The notes under the pieces were generated by a model that saw only the letters and a program-made list of their open reading frames with translations, was not told the origin of the DNA and searched no databases. A stretch of 64,000 nucleotides of DNA from assembly GCF_023701485.1 (NCBI RefSeq), contig NZ_JAMQBK010000017.1, positions 42,203 through 106,202 of the forward strand. The letters are read 5' to 3'. Made by a program: the position numbers and the translations under genes. Position 1 is the first letter of the stretch, and each line of letters opens with the position of its first letter. This DNA is from Aporhodopirellula aestuarii. GTDB taxonomy: Bacteria > Planctomycetota > Planctomycetia > Pirellulales > Pirellulaceae. Below are positions 9,745 through 18,139 of the stretch, piece after piece.

Positions 9745-9773
9745 ATACTAGCTGAATGACGACAGATAGTCAA
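9745..9773 (-). promoter_or_regulatory. Sigma70-type promoter of the ArsR-rhodanese gene with overlapping dyad
   Basis: Read on the minus strand, TTGACT (9768-9773) is followed after exactly 17 bp by TAGTAT (9745-9750), about 30 bp before the GTG start. A short dyad TGAC-N8-GTCA (9757-9772) lies in the spacer and -35 box, where an ArsR-type repressor could bind. The site is not proven. Confidence 0.55.
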
Positions 9774-9994
9774 TGAATGTCTTGAACGTTTGAGTTTTCG
9801 GTTTTCCGTTTGGCGGATGAATGACTGCGATGCTCATAGACTCAAAGAAGTCATTGAATGTTGGCGAGGGAGCCTGCAATTGGCCCTGAATTTGCAATCA
9901 CTGACCGGAGCGGGTTCGCCGGAACAGTTCGCCCACGAAGAATTTCTAGCGAAGCCCACAAATCCGCCCTTTCCCTTTCACGGAGACCCTATTG

Positions 9995-11554
9995 ATGGCT
10001 ACGTTCAACCGCCGCGAAGTCTTGCAGCACTCTGGAGCCCTGGGGCTGGGTGCGGCTTTCCTTCCCGCTATTGCGTCAGTCGCAACGGCTGCGGAGAAAT
10101 CCACTGCAGCGAAACCGCCTAGCAACGTCATTTTGGAAACGATCAAGTCGGGCGGGTTGTCGCACTACTCTTATTTCATCGGTGACAAAGACGCCGGGGT
10201 GGCGGTCGTCATCGACCCTCGCCGTGACGTGCAAGCCTATTTGGATCTCGCCAAGAAGCATGGCCTGAAGATCACACATGCCATCGAAACCCACGTCCAT
10301 GCAGATTTTGTTTCGGGGGCACGCCAATTGGCAAAGCAATCCGGAACCGCGCGAATCGCAGCCAGTGTCGAAGGGGAGCCAGGGTACGGATTCAAGGTTG
10401 ATCGACCGCTTCGTGACGGTGACGAAATCAAGGTTGGCAGCATCCGCCTGCGTGGCATTCACACGCCGGGACACACTCCCGAGCACATGTCGTATCTGGC
10501 GTCGTCGGGCGACAAGAGTTGGGGGATCTTCACGGGCGACTTCTTGTTCATCGGTAGCGTCGGACGTCCCGACTTGATGGGCGTCGAGAACACGGACTCG
10601 CTCGCCAAAGCTCTATATCGCAGCGTGCAGAATGCGTTCACCCAATTACCGGGGGAACTGATGATTTATCCGGCCCACGGCCCCGGTTCACCTTGCGGTG
10701 CTGGAATTAAGGCTCCCGAAGGCGATCCGACACTGGCCCAAGAGCGAAAGGGGAATCCCTACTGGCGAATGAACGATGAAGACATGTTCATTGAAGCGTT
10801 GTTGGAGGCTCAACCGCCGGTGCCCTACTACTGGCCGCGGATGAAGAAGGAGAACGCGGCAGGTCCAGAATTATTGTCGACTGATCGGCAGCCCGAGCTG
10901 GTCAGTCCCGACAAATTTGAAAAACTGATTCAGTCAGGCGACATTCAATTGCTCGACACGCGGTCGATGCACGCTTTCGCGGGCGGTCATGTCAGCGGTG
11001 CGATGAACATTGGCTACAACGAAGTGATTTCCATGTGGGGTGGCTGGATGCTGGACCCTGACAAGCCGATCGCGATGATGAAACCAGCGGAAGGGAACTA
11101 CCGTGATCCCGTCGATTGGTTGGCTCGCGTCGGTTTGACAAACGTCACGACCGGATTGAAGGGCGACATGAAAGCGTGGGTCAACTCAGGACGTTCGTTC
11201 GACTCGTATGCGACCATGACTGTCCAGGAAGTTCACGAGCGTTTCCCGAGTGATCAGATGACGTTGTTGGATGTGCGGCAGCCCTCGGAATGGGACATGG
11301 GACATCTGCCGGGAGCTCAGTATTTGTTTTTGCCAGAGATTCCCAAGAAGCTCGATCAAGTCGACAAAAGCAAACCTGTCGTCGTGTACTGCGGAAACGG
11401 CTACCGAGCGAGCATAGGGACGAGTGTGTTACGCGCCAATGGATTCGATGCCCGTAGCGTACCGGGATCGTGGGACGCATGGGTGGCGGCCGGATACGAC
11501 GGCGTGAAACCGGATCATCCCGGCAAGGCCAGCGATACGTCGAGGACGGCGTAG
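9995..11554 (+). CDS. MBL-fold (persulfide-dioxygenase-like) hydrolase with two rhodanese domains
   Basis: This 519-residue protein starts at the ATG at 9995, with GGAGA about 9 bp upstream. The N-terminus NRREVLQHSG followed by a hydrophobic stretch ending ATAAEKS is a twin-arginine-type export signal. The metallo-beta-lactamase domain carries ETHVHADFVSG (His100, His102, Asp104), HTPGHTPEH (His160) and FTGDFLF (Asp182), the ETHE1-like non-heme iron pattern. Two rhodanese domains follow. The first (LLDTRSMHAFAGGH) has no cysteine in its active loop. The second has VVYCGNGYRAS, with Cys near residue 465. A likely role is oxidation or transfer of persulfide sulfur outside the cytoplasm. It is the first gene of the plus-strand sulfur group, 52 bp before the next. 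Confidence 0.85.
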   Translation: MATFNRREVLQHSGALGLGAAFLPAIASVATAAEKSTAAKPPSNVILETIKSGGLSHYSYFIGDKDAGVAVVIDPRRDVQAYLDLAKKHGLKITHAIETHVHADFVSGARQLAKQSGTARIAASVEGEPGYGFKVDRPLRDGDEIKVGSIRLRGIHTPGHTPEHMSYLASSGDKSWGIFTGDFLFIGSVGRPDLMGVENTDSLAKALYRSVQNAFTQLPGELMIYPAHGPGSPCGAGIKAPEGDPTLAQERKGNPYWRMNDEDMFIEALLEAQPPVPYYWPRMKKENAAGPELLSTDRQPELVSPDKFEKLIQSGDIQLLDTRSMHAFAGGHVSGAMNIGYNEVISMWGGWMLDPDKPIAMMKPAEGNYRDPVDWLARVGLTNVTTGLKGDMKAWVNSGRSFDSYATMTVQEVHERFPSDQMTLLDVRQPSEWDMGHLPGAQYLFLPEIPKKLDQVDKSKPVVVYCGNGYRASIGTSVLRANGFDARSVPGSWDAWVAAGYDGVKPDHPGKASDTSRTA

Positions 11555-11606
11555 CTTTTCCGAAGCTGATCCCACTACGAGTATCACTCACACAAGGAAT
11601 CCAAAC

Positions 11607-13289
11607 ATGAATATCACCTTCGGCGTTGCTGCCGTTCTGATCGGATGCTTCACCATGATCGGTGTGGTATCCGCTACGGAACCAAACTCAAACGAAGAAA
11701 AGGCAGACGGGCGTGTGAAAAAGTTTTCGATCGCGTTCGTCAACGACATTCACGCTCAGCTTGAACCTCATCCAGAACTTTACTGGAACGAAGACGAGGC
11801 ACAACGTGAATTACGAGCCGGCGGATTGAGTCGCATTAAAACCGCATTCGACCAACTCGCCGCTGACCGCCCCGACGGAATGTTAAAGATCGACGGAGGC
11901 GACACGTTTCAAGGTAGTGGCCCCGGCGCATGGACCGAAGGCGAAGTCATGATCCGTCCGCTCAATGCCTTGGGACTCGATATGGCGATCCCCGGCAACT
12001 GGTCGGTGGTCTACGGTGCCGAGCGTCTGCGCGCGATTCGCGACGAAGTGAATTATCCGATCATTGCGGCGAACATCTACGATGAAAGCTCGGGTGAACG
12101 AACATTCAAGCCAACGATGGTCAAAGAAATTGGCGGCGTGAAGGTTGGGCTGGTCGGATTCACCGATCCCGATGTGCCTTCACGCCAACCCCCGTTCATG
12201 AGTGAGGGGTTGAAGTTCAAAGCCGATGAAGTGTTGCAACCACTGATCGACGATCTGCGTCAGAACCAAAAGGTCGACATCGTCGTGCTGGTCAGCCACA
12301 TCGGATTGCACAAAGCGGTACCGCTTTCCGCGAAGCTCAATGGTGTCGATATTCATCTGTCGGCGGACACGCACGAGCGGACCTACGAACCGATCGTGGT
12401 CGGTGACACGTGGGTCGTCGAAGCGGGGGCATTCGGATCGTTGGTTGGTGTGATGGATGTCCAGGTTCGCGACGGCAAGGTCGTCGACCGCAAGTGGGAA
12501 CTGGTCGAGTTGCGGGAAGACAAGTTCCCAGAAGACAAGCAAGTCAAACAGATCGTCGATGACGCTCTCTCACCGCACCGCGAGCGGATGAATCGCGAGA
12601 TCGGGCACACGGACATCTGGCTCGAACGCTACAACGTGATGACATCGTCGATGGACCGCTTGATCGCCAATGCAGTGAAAGAGGCAGCCGATGTCGATGT
12701 CGGGCTGAGCAACGGATACCGCTTCTCACCTCCCACGGCTCCCGGCCCAATCACCGAAGCGGATTTGTGGAATTGGTTGCCGATCAAGCTAGACCTGAAA
12801 ACAGGCGTCGTCAAAGGGCAGCAGTTCATCGACTACTGGGAGAGCGAATTTGAAAACGTGTTCTCGTCCGACCCTGACCGGCTTTACGGTGGTTGGTTGG
12901 CGCGGCCGTCGACGAACATGCAGGTACGTTTCGATTCGACCGCAGAATCGGGAGATCGCCTGCGAAGTTTGACGATTGACGGCGACGACGTTGATCCTAA
13001 GCAGGACTACACGATTGCCGCAGGTGCGAGGAAGGGCCAGCCCGAGAATCAAATCCATCGTATGCAAGAATGTCGCACGACGAAAACGTTGAAGAAAACG
13101 ACACATGATGCGGTTCGCGATCATCTCGCCAAACCGCACGACTCGGACCACGACTCCGAACCACCGGTGAAGTGCGTGGTGCGAGGCGATCAATTGCGAT
13201 CGCAATACCAGACGTTCATCAAGGAGCGTCAGAAGGCGCGCAAGCAAGACAAGTTAGAGGGTGAGTCGGTGCTGCCCCCGAAAAAATAG
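11607..13289 (+). CDS. SoxB-like / 5'-nucleotidase-family metallophosphoesterase
   Basis: This 560-residue protein has an N-terminal hydrophobic signal (residues 4-23) and so is exported. It has the two-domain layout of the 5'-nucleotidase family. The motifs are VNDIHAQ (Asp47, His49), KIDGGDTFQGS (Asp99), GNWSVVYG (Asn131), VLVSHIGLH (His231) and LSADTHERTYEP (His256). The GNWSVVYG segment has the spacing of the SoxB GHWEFTYG motif rather than the GNHEFD of true nucleotidases. DTH replaces the usual GHTH. SoxB releases sulfate from thiosulfate bound to the SoxYZ carrier, but no soxYZ, soxA or soxX is present here. The surroundings (rhodaneses, DsrE, thioredoxin) support a sulfur role; nucleotide or sugar-phosphate hydrolysis remains possible. 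Confidence 0.75.
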   Translation: MNITFGVAAVLIGCFTMIGVVSATEPNSNEEKADGRVKKFSIAFVNDIHAQLEPHPELYWNEDEAQRELRAGGLSRIKTAFDQLAADRPDGMLKIDGGDTFQGSGPGAWTEGEVMIRPLNALGLDMAIPGNWSVVYGAERLRAIRDEVNYPIIAANIYDESSGERTFKPTMVKEIGGVKVGLVGFTDPDVPSRQPPFMSEGLKFKADEVLQPLIDDLRQNQKVDIVVLVSHIGLHKAVPLSAKLNGVDIHLSADTHERTYEPIVVGDTWVVEAGAFGSLVGVMDVQVRDGKVVDRKWELVELREDKFPEDKQVKQIVDDALSPHRERMNREIGHTDIWLERYNVMTSSMDRLIANAVKEAADVDVGLSNGYRFSPPTAPGPITEADLWNWLPIKLDLKTGVVKGQQFIDYWESEFENVFSSDPDRLYGGWLARPSTNMQVRFDSTAESGDRLRSLTIDGDDVDPKQDYTIAAGARKGQPENQIHRMQECRTTKTLKKTTHDAVRDHLAKPHDSDHDSEPPVKCVVRGDQLRSQYQTFIKERQKARKQDKLEGESVLPPKK

Positions 13290-13433
13290 ACTCGCTTTCC
13301 GTATGCACGCTCAACGTATTGGGCTTCGCCAGAAGTCCCTGTTGCTGCCGGAACCTGCTTGGACCGTTGTAAATCGACTTCACTAGGGAACTCTGACGAG
13401 TCCCACCACTCACGTAACTCTAGGAAAACTACC

Positions 13434-13976
13434 ATGACCAAGAAAATACTCACATCGTTGACGCATGTTTTTATCATCGCCGTCACCTTCTTCACCGCAC
13501 CGACCTTCGCCGCACCTCCGGCACCATCGCTCGAGTCAGATACCGACGATCGCCCTGTCATCCAGCTCGAACACAAAGGGCCAGTGAAAGTGGTCTATCA
13601 GGTGAGCGAAGACAAATGGAAAGACGGCGTTGGCAAGGCGTTTCTCTATTTGAAGAACCTTCGCGGCTATTACGCAAAACAGGGCATCGAAGGTGACCAA
13701 TTAGACATTCATGCCGTCGTTCACGGCGACGCAGCGACGCACGTTTTGACCGACGAAGCTTACAACCGCGTCAAGGGAGTCGACACAGGCAACCCGAATA
13801 CGAAGTTGCTTTCAGAGCTGAAGGAGATGGGGATCCAGGTTGAACTGTGTGATGTACGTCGGCAACGCGAAGGCTGGTCAAAGTCGGACATCCACGGCGA
13901 CGTTCAGTTGGCCGCTGCGGCGTACGCCAGAATCATTGACTTGCAGCTCCAGGGCTACGCGTACATCAAGTTTTAG
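13434..13976 (+). CDS. Exported DsrE-family protein
   Basis: The ATG at 13434, with AGGAA upstream, gives 180 residues starting with a clear signal peptide (MTKKILTSLTHVFIIAVTFF ending in an FAAP cleavage region). The mature part, with KVVYQVSEDKWKDGVGKA, an LDIHAVVHGDA segment and LLSELKEMGIQVELCDV, fits the DsrE/DsrF-like fold used in intracellular sulfur transfer. One cysteine sits in the VELCDVRR segment, where related proteins carry the sulfur-accepting cysteine. It lies between the SoxB-like enzyme and a thioredoxin and may act as a sulfane carrier outside the cytoplasm. The longer frame from 13359 would hide the signal peptide and is not favoured. Confidence 0.8.
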   Translation: MTKKILTSLTHVFIIAVTFFTAPTFAAPPAPSLESDTDDRPVIQLEHKGPVKVVYQVSEDKWKDGVGKAFLYLKNLRGYYAKQGIEGDQLDIHAVVHGDAATHVLTDEAYNRVKGVDTGNPNTKLLSELKEMGIQVELCDVRRQREGWSKSDIHGDVQLAAAAYARIIDLQLQGYAYIKF

Positions 13977-14029
13977 GCCGATCTTGTGTCTTGCGAATCC
14001 CACTACGAAGAGACGAAAGCAGGAATGCT

Positions 14030-14581
14030 GTGAACGAAGAACGAAGAGTCGCGTTGGCAACGATCAAGGAAGTCCAACGCGGAGTTGATTTGGCCAATCG
14101 CGTCCCCCGCTTTCGAGCGATCACCGTACTCGCAATGGTCGCCGTGAGTAGTGGTGTGTTTTGCATCGGTACTTCTCACTGTGCCGAAACAAAACCGCTC
14201 CTGTCGACCTCCGGTGTTTCAGCTGACGCAGACACTAGCGAGGTCAAATGGCTCACCGACTTTGAGCAAGCGATCGTCAAAGCGAAACGACTTGAACGTC
14301 CGCTACTGATCGACTTCGCCGCCTCCTGGTGTGTGCCGTGTCGAATCATGGACAAGAAGGTATGGCCCGACGCATCGGTTCAAAAAGCTCTCGAAAATGA
14401 AGTCGTCCCGTTGCGGGTCGACATGGACGGGAAACACGCCCCGCCGCTGATCGAGAAATTCAAGGTCGAATTCGTGCCAACGATTCTGATCGTGGACCAA
14501 AACGAGAACGAACTTGCCAGAGAGGGATTCGTCAATGCAGAGGAGTTCCTGGAGATGACTAGAAAGCTACGCAAAGAATAG
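14030..14581 (+). CDS. Exported thioredoxin-like protein
   Basis: The GTG at 14030 is preceded by AGCAGGA and gives 183 residues. An upstream TTG at 13991 is an alternative. A hydrophobic segment (residues about 30-48, TVLAMVAVSSGVFCIGTSHC) is a signal or anchor. The thioredoxin fold follows, with LIDFAASWCVPCRIMDKKVW (Cys101, Cys104), then EFVPTILIVD holding the cis-proline. The CVPC pair resembles the DsbD C-terminal domain and related periplasmic reductases. As the last gene of the sulfur group it could keep DsrE or rhodanese cysteines reduced; this is inference from position. Confidence 0.8.
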   Translation: MNEERRVALATIKEVQRGVDLANRVPRFRAITVLAMVAVSSGVFCIGTSHCAETKPLLSTSGVSADADTSEVKWLTDFEQAIVKAKRLERPLLIDFAASWCVPCRIMDKKVWPDASVQKALENEVVPLRVDMDGKHAPPLIEKFKVEFVPTILIVDQNENELAREGFVNAEEFLEMTRKLRKE

Positions 14582-14599
14582 CATTTGCCAACAGGTTCA

Positions 14600-14919
14600 T
14601 CCCGTTAATCGTGTTTGCTTCTAGGCTGCCTTCCGGGATTGAATCGAAATACCGCTGGAACAAGCCACTCAACCGCATCTGATCTTGCCGCAGTGGGCGC
14701 TGGTTGAGCTTTCCATCCGACAGCAGGAACACAGGCGGGTCGGCCGCTTCCGGAACTTCCAGTCGCCCGCTCGCGACGAGTTCAATGTTCCTGCAACCGA
14801 CGCAGCTTAGTTTCGGCCCGACCAAGCACTTTCGTCTTGAGCGATCGCTTGTACCTGTGGCCGCCGTAGCGGAAGCACACGTGATAGTTGCCGGACGGAT
14901 CAGTCTGTAGTGAAGCCAT
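14600..14919 (-). pseudogene. N-terminal remnant of a tyrosine-recombinase (integrase) gene, frameshifted
   Basis: The ATG at 14919 has GGGAGAG upstream and begins MASLQTDPSGNYHVCFRYGG followed by HRYKRSLKTK, the arm-binding N-terminus common in planctomycete tyrosine recombinases. The frame ends at 14782 just after RRLQEH. The neighbouring frame continues at once with NIELVASGRLEVPE and later FLLSDGKLNQRP and RYFDSIPEGSLEANTI, as expected for the same protein. A one-base loss near 14786-14791 explains the break. The catalytic C-terminal domain is absent, and the remnant runs into the end of the thioredoxin gene. It sits about 170 bp from tRNA-Leu, a usual target for such integrases. Confidence 0.7.
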
Positions 14920-15040
14920 GTTTGCTCTCCCTTGGATTGGGACGTGAGCGTAGGCAGGGCGACGTTGCCCAGACCAGCGACGCAGATGCAATGCAGGTGC
15001 AAGGTTGCCACTGATTTGTCACTGATCTTTCTGAGCGACC

Positions 15041-15076
15041 AAAAAAAAGGACTCAGGCCAATCGACCTAAGTCCTT
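15041..15076 (-). terminator. Intrinsic terminator of tRNA-Leu
   Basis: On the minus strand, AAGGACTTAGG pairs with CCTGAGTCCTT (hairpin 15047-15076) and is followed by a run of eight T (15041-15048, sharing two bases with the stem). It lies 14 bp beyond the tRNA 3' end. Confidence 0.85.
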
Positions 15077-15089
15077 AACTCGTAAAGAG

Positions 15090-15173
15090 TACCGAAGGAG
15101 GGACTCGAACCCTCACTGGATTGCTCCAACTGGATTTTGAATCCAGCGCGTCTGCCAATTCCGCCACTTCGGC
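15090..15173 (-). tRNA. tRNA-Leu (anticodon CAA)
   Basis: The minus strand reads GCCGAAGTGGCGGAATTGGC, then the anticodon arm CTGGA-TTCAAAA-TCCAG, a long variable arm as in class II tRNAs, GGTTCGAGTCC for the T arm, and CTTCGGT plus discriminator A. The anticodon is CAA, reading UUG. The acceptor stem has a G-U first pair. CCA is not encoded. An identical-type tRNA (leuX) is a known integration site in enterobacteria, and an integrase remnant lies just downstream here. Confidence 0.93.
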
Positions 15174-15381
15174 TTGTGAGTGGGGATTATTGTGGACGGG
15201 GCGGGTTCTTGCAAGAGCCGTTAGAGACATCCTTTTGGCTTCCAAAAAGGACGTTTTGACCGCGGTCTTTCAATCGGCAAGATCGTCAAATTCGCCCGGT
15301 TTTCGACCGTCTGTGCCCTTTTTCGATCGGGGGCAACCGGTCGCTTGATCGCAAAGACGCGTGTTTCGTCCAACCTGAACT

Positions 15382-15807
15382 TGAGGGTTGCTGGAACCGG
15401 AGGGCTCGCGCCCTGCCGCTAAAAAGCTTAGCGGAACGGCGCGAGCCGTCCGGTGTCACCCTGAGTCTTAAAGTTTACTAGACAGAAGACATGGCCATGA
15501 GGGTTGCTGGAACCGGAGGGCTCGCGCCTTGCCGCGAAAAAACTTAGCGGAACGGCGCGAGCCGTCCGGTGTCACCCTGAGTCTTAAAGTTTACTAGACG
15601 GAAGGCATGGCCATGAGGGTTGCTGGAACCGGAGGGCTCGCGTCCTGCCGCGAAAAAACTTAGCGGAACGGCGCGAGCCGTCCGGTGTCACCCTGAGTCT
15701 TAAAGTTTACTAGACGGAAGGCATGGCCATGAGGGTTGCTGGAACCGGAGGGCTCGCGTCCTGCCGCTAAAAAACTTAGCGGAACGGCGCGAGCCGTCCG
15801 GTTTCAC
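15382..15807. repeat. Four tandem copies of a 116-bp unit containing the dispersed palindromes
   Basis: Copies begin at 15382, 15498, 15614 and 15730; the last is cut at about 15807. Each contains TGAGGGTTGCTGGAACCGG, the hairpin GGGC-TCGC-GCCC (or a variant), the GGAACGGCGCGAGCCGTCC palindrome and a linker CTTAAAGTTTACTAGAC. The copies differ at only a few bases, for example CTAAAAAG versus CGAAAAAA. The array fills the gap between tRNA-Leu and the end of the TolC-like gene. No gene is seen in 15174-15831. Confidence 0.95.
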
Positions 15808-15831
15808 GCCAACTTTTTACGTTGAACACGA

Positions 15832-17532
15832 CTAGAACGTGACTGGGAATTCGTATGCGAGTGCGGCGGTGTAGTAGGCGCGGGCGACGAAGTATTCGAG
15901 CTTAGCGTCGACCAGATCGCTGGCCGCTTCAATCGCGATCTGTTCTCTCAGGAAAACGGCCAACAAATCGCTCTCGCCGAGCTCGAACTTTCGCCGTTCG
16001 ATCTGAGCCAAGTTGTTAGAGATTTGGACGGCATCGGCAATTTGATTGACGCGTCGATAGGCGGCGTCGATCGCGGCAACCGCGGTTTGAACTTCGACCG
16101 CGATCTTCTCGATCGTGAAATCGCGTTTGACCGTGATCTGGTTCAATTTAGCCCGAGCCGACCGCATTTTGCCGAACCCTTTGCGTCTCTGGACCGGCAT
16201 TTCGAACTCGAATCCGAGTTCGAGTTCGAGTTCTGATTTGTCACGTTTGGAACTGGTCGGTTCCCCGACATCTTGTGACACGTTCGAGAACGCATCAAGG
16301 ACCGGCAATGTCTGATTGCATGCCTCGGCATAGTCGACTTGGACGCGTCTGTATTCGGTGTTGAGGGCCGTCAATTCCGGGCGCATTCTAGCTGCGTACT
16401 GGATGTCCGCGTTGAGCTGCGACAGCTCATAGGGAACGACTTCAGGAAAGTTTGGCAATTCGTTGTCGGAGGGGATGCGTGGCTCGGACATCCCGTCTCG
16501 CAGGAACAGCGAAAGCTTGGCAGCGGTTTGTGTTCGCTTCCGCGTTAGGTCGATCAGTTTGCCTTGACGCTGCATGATCGCGCGTTGGTTATCGGCGAGG
16601 TCGGGATCGCCGAGATCACCTTCCTCGACGCGACGTGCGACTTGGCGGTTGCGGCGTTCGGCGAGTTGTAACGCAGATTCTCCGATTTGAACTTGGTTGC
16701 CGGCGGCGACCCATACCCAATATGCGATCGTCGCGTCGCGGATAGTTTCGATGACGGCCGAGCGGATTCTGGGTTCGGCGAGTTGGCGATCGTAGGTGGC
16801 TCGCCATAGTTCCGCCCGCCGAGCGTCAATCTCTCTGTCACGCAGGAGAGGCAATTGAAATCCCGCCTTGAATTCTCCTCCTTCGTTGGTTTGTCGCTCG
16901 CCATACCAGGGTTCAAAAACACCACGACCGATCCGATAACCACTGTAAACCTCGCCGCCCCGGTACAACGGTTGGTTCACACCGGCAGCGTTTTGATAGT
17001 TTTCGTAGTAGCCGAGTGGTTGGCTTTCGGAACGCGCCTTGAGCTTGGTGTCGAACTCTCCCCAGGCGGCGAGTTGATCTCCCGAGGTGCGGTCTCGCTC
17101 GAGGTAGGCAACCTGCACCGTGGGGAAGTAGCTCTGCACGGATCCGACGACATCCTGTAGTGGCAACCCCGACGTGATTTCAACGGCTGCCGGAAGTGCT
17201 GGCTGCAGAGGTGGCGCGGTCGATTGCACAGAGCCGTCATTGTCGGTCGCTCGCGGATCCGCGGGATTTTCCGGTGTTGCATTCGAGCCGGAAACGGCGG
17301 GGGCATCGAGATCGGTGGACTCACTCCGGGCCGATACCAGGCGAACGACGCTCGTGTCCGACGCTGTGGCGAGTTCTTCGGCCGAGCCCGGTTCGATCGC
17401 GGTCGCAGGCGCGGCGACCGAAACCGCTTCGCTCTTGGGGACATTCGAATCCGCCATCCGCAAGCGTCCATCGGTGGCGCAGCCTAATGCGACGACGCCA
17501 CCGAGGCAAATGATCCACCCACGGGAAATCAT
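15832..17532 (-). CDS. TolC-family outer-membrane efflux lipoprotein
   Basis: This 566-residue protein starts at the ATG at 17532 (GGAG upstream) with a lipoprotein signal ISRGWIICLGGVVALGC, lipid-modified Cys18. A low-complexity Ala/Ser/Pro linker of about 120 residues precedes the TolC-like region. That region shows long alpha-helical stretches with repeated patterns (RNRQVARRVEEGDLGDPDLA, RRKFELGESDLLAVFLREQ) typical of outer-membrane factor trimers that form the exit duct. It is divergent from an ABC and HlyD pair about 600 bp away, so the three together probably form a tripartite exporter. Confidence 0.88.
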   Translation of the reverse strand: MISRGWIICLGGVVALGCATDGRLRMADSNVPKSEAVSVAAPATAIEPGSAEELATASDTSVVRLVSARSESTDLDAPAVSGSNATPENPADPRATDNDGSVQSTAPPLQPALPAAVEITSGLPLQDVVGSVQSYFPTVQVAYLERDRTSGDQLAAWGEFDTKLKARSESQPLGYYENYQNAAGVNQPLYRGGEVYSGYRIGRGVFEPWYGERQTNEGGEFKAGFQLPLLRDREIDARRAELWRATYDRQLAEPRIRSAVIETIRDATIAYWVWVAAGNQVQIGESALQLAERRNRQVARRVEEGDLGDPDLADNQRAIMQRQGKLIDLTRKRTQTAAKLSLFLRDGMSEPRIPSDNELPNFPEVVPYELSQLNADIQYAARMRPELTALNTEYRRVQVDYAEACNQTLPVLDAFSNVSQDVGEPTSSKRDKSELELELGFEFEMPVQRRKGFGKMRSARAKLNQITVKRDFTIEKIAVEVQTAVAAIDAAYRRVNQIADAVQISNNLAQIERRKFELGESDLLAVFLREQIAIEAASDLVDAKLEYFVARAYYTAALAYEFPVTF

Positions 17533-18139
17533 CTTGAGCTCCGTTTCTGCCGTTCGGTGTTGCCGGAATGGTCGTTGCTGACGTTGCATACTCGAGTCAA
17601 TTGGTTTCTCACGATTCTGTCACCGGACGCGGGGAAGACGCACCAAGTGATGAGGACGGGTGCGGATGACCCGCATGGCCCTCACGCTCGTCATGTTCGC
17701 GGCGTCCGGAAGCACGGGGATCCGTGTTGCAACCGGTACAACTGGCTTCGGCTGAATCGTGCAAGAAATTGCAGTTTGCTCCCGCGTTTACCGCCGACTA
17801 CGTATCTTGCAGACGGGTTTTACAGCTGGTGCGGGCTGGGTAATTCTAAAAAGGTCTACCGATTAGCTAGGGAATTACTTACTATTTCGACTTGTCCGCC
17901 CGATACATGAGGGTAAAGTAAGTAATGTAATTCACGACATTTACTTCGTGAGAAAAGTTGCAGACACCAGTGTGAGAAGGCCAAAGCCGCTGATGCGGTA
18001 CGCAAGATGCTCTCCCGCATGGGCTTATTAGGTTGCCTGACGCGGTTGCGAGCGGTGAATGAGTTACTTGAGGCCAGATTCGGGTCGGTATATTGGACGT
18101 GGACAAAAGAACAGAGTCTTCTAGGAATCGGTACCACAC
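17533..18139. other. Divergent promoter region of the exporter genes with a 10-bp inverted repeat
   Basis: The 607 bp separate the tolC-like and ABC genes, which are transcribed away from each other. A perfect inverted repeat ATTACTTACT (17874-17883) and AGTAAGTAAT (17917-17926) encloses 33 bp in an AT-rich stretch. It could be an operator or a leader hairpin. No other gene is supported. Confidence 0.5.

Noticed and set aside
14559..15011. 150-residue minus-strand gene
   Set aside because: Its first part is out of frame with the integrase remnant; only its later part carries integrase sequence. Treated as a frameshifted pseudogene.
15382..15807. CRISPR array
   Set aside because: The 116-bp copies are tandem and nearly identical throughout, with no unique spacers and no cas genes in the window.
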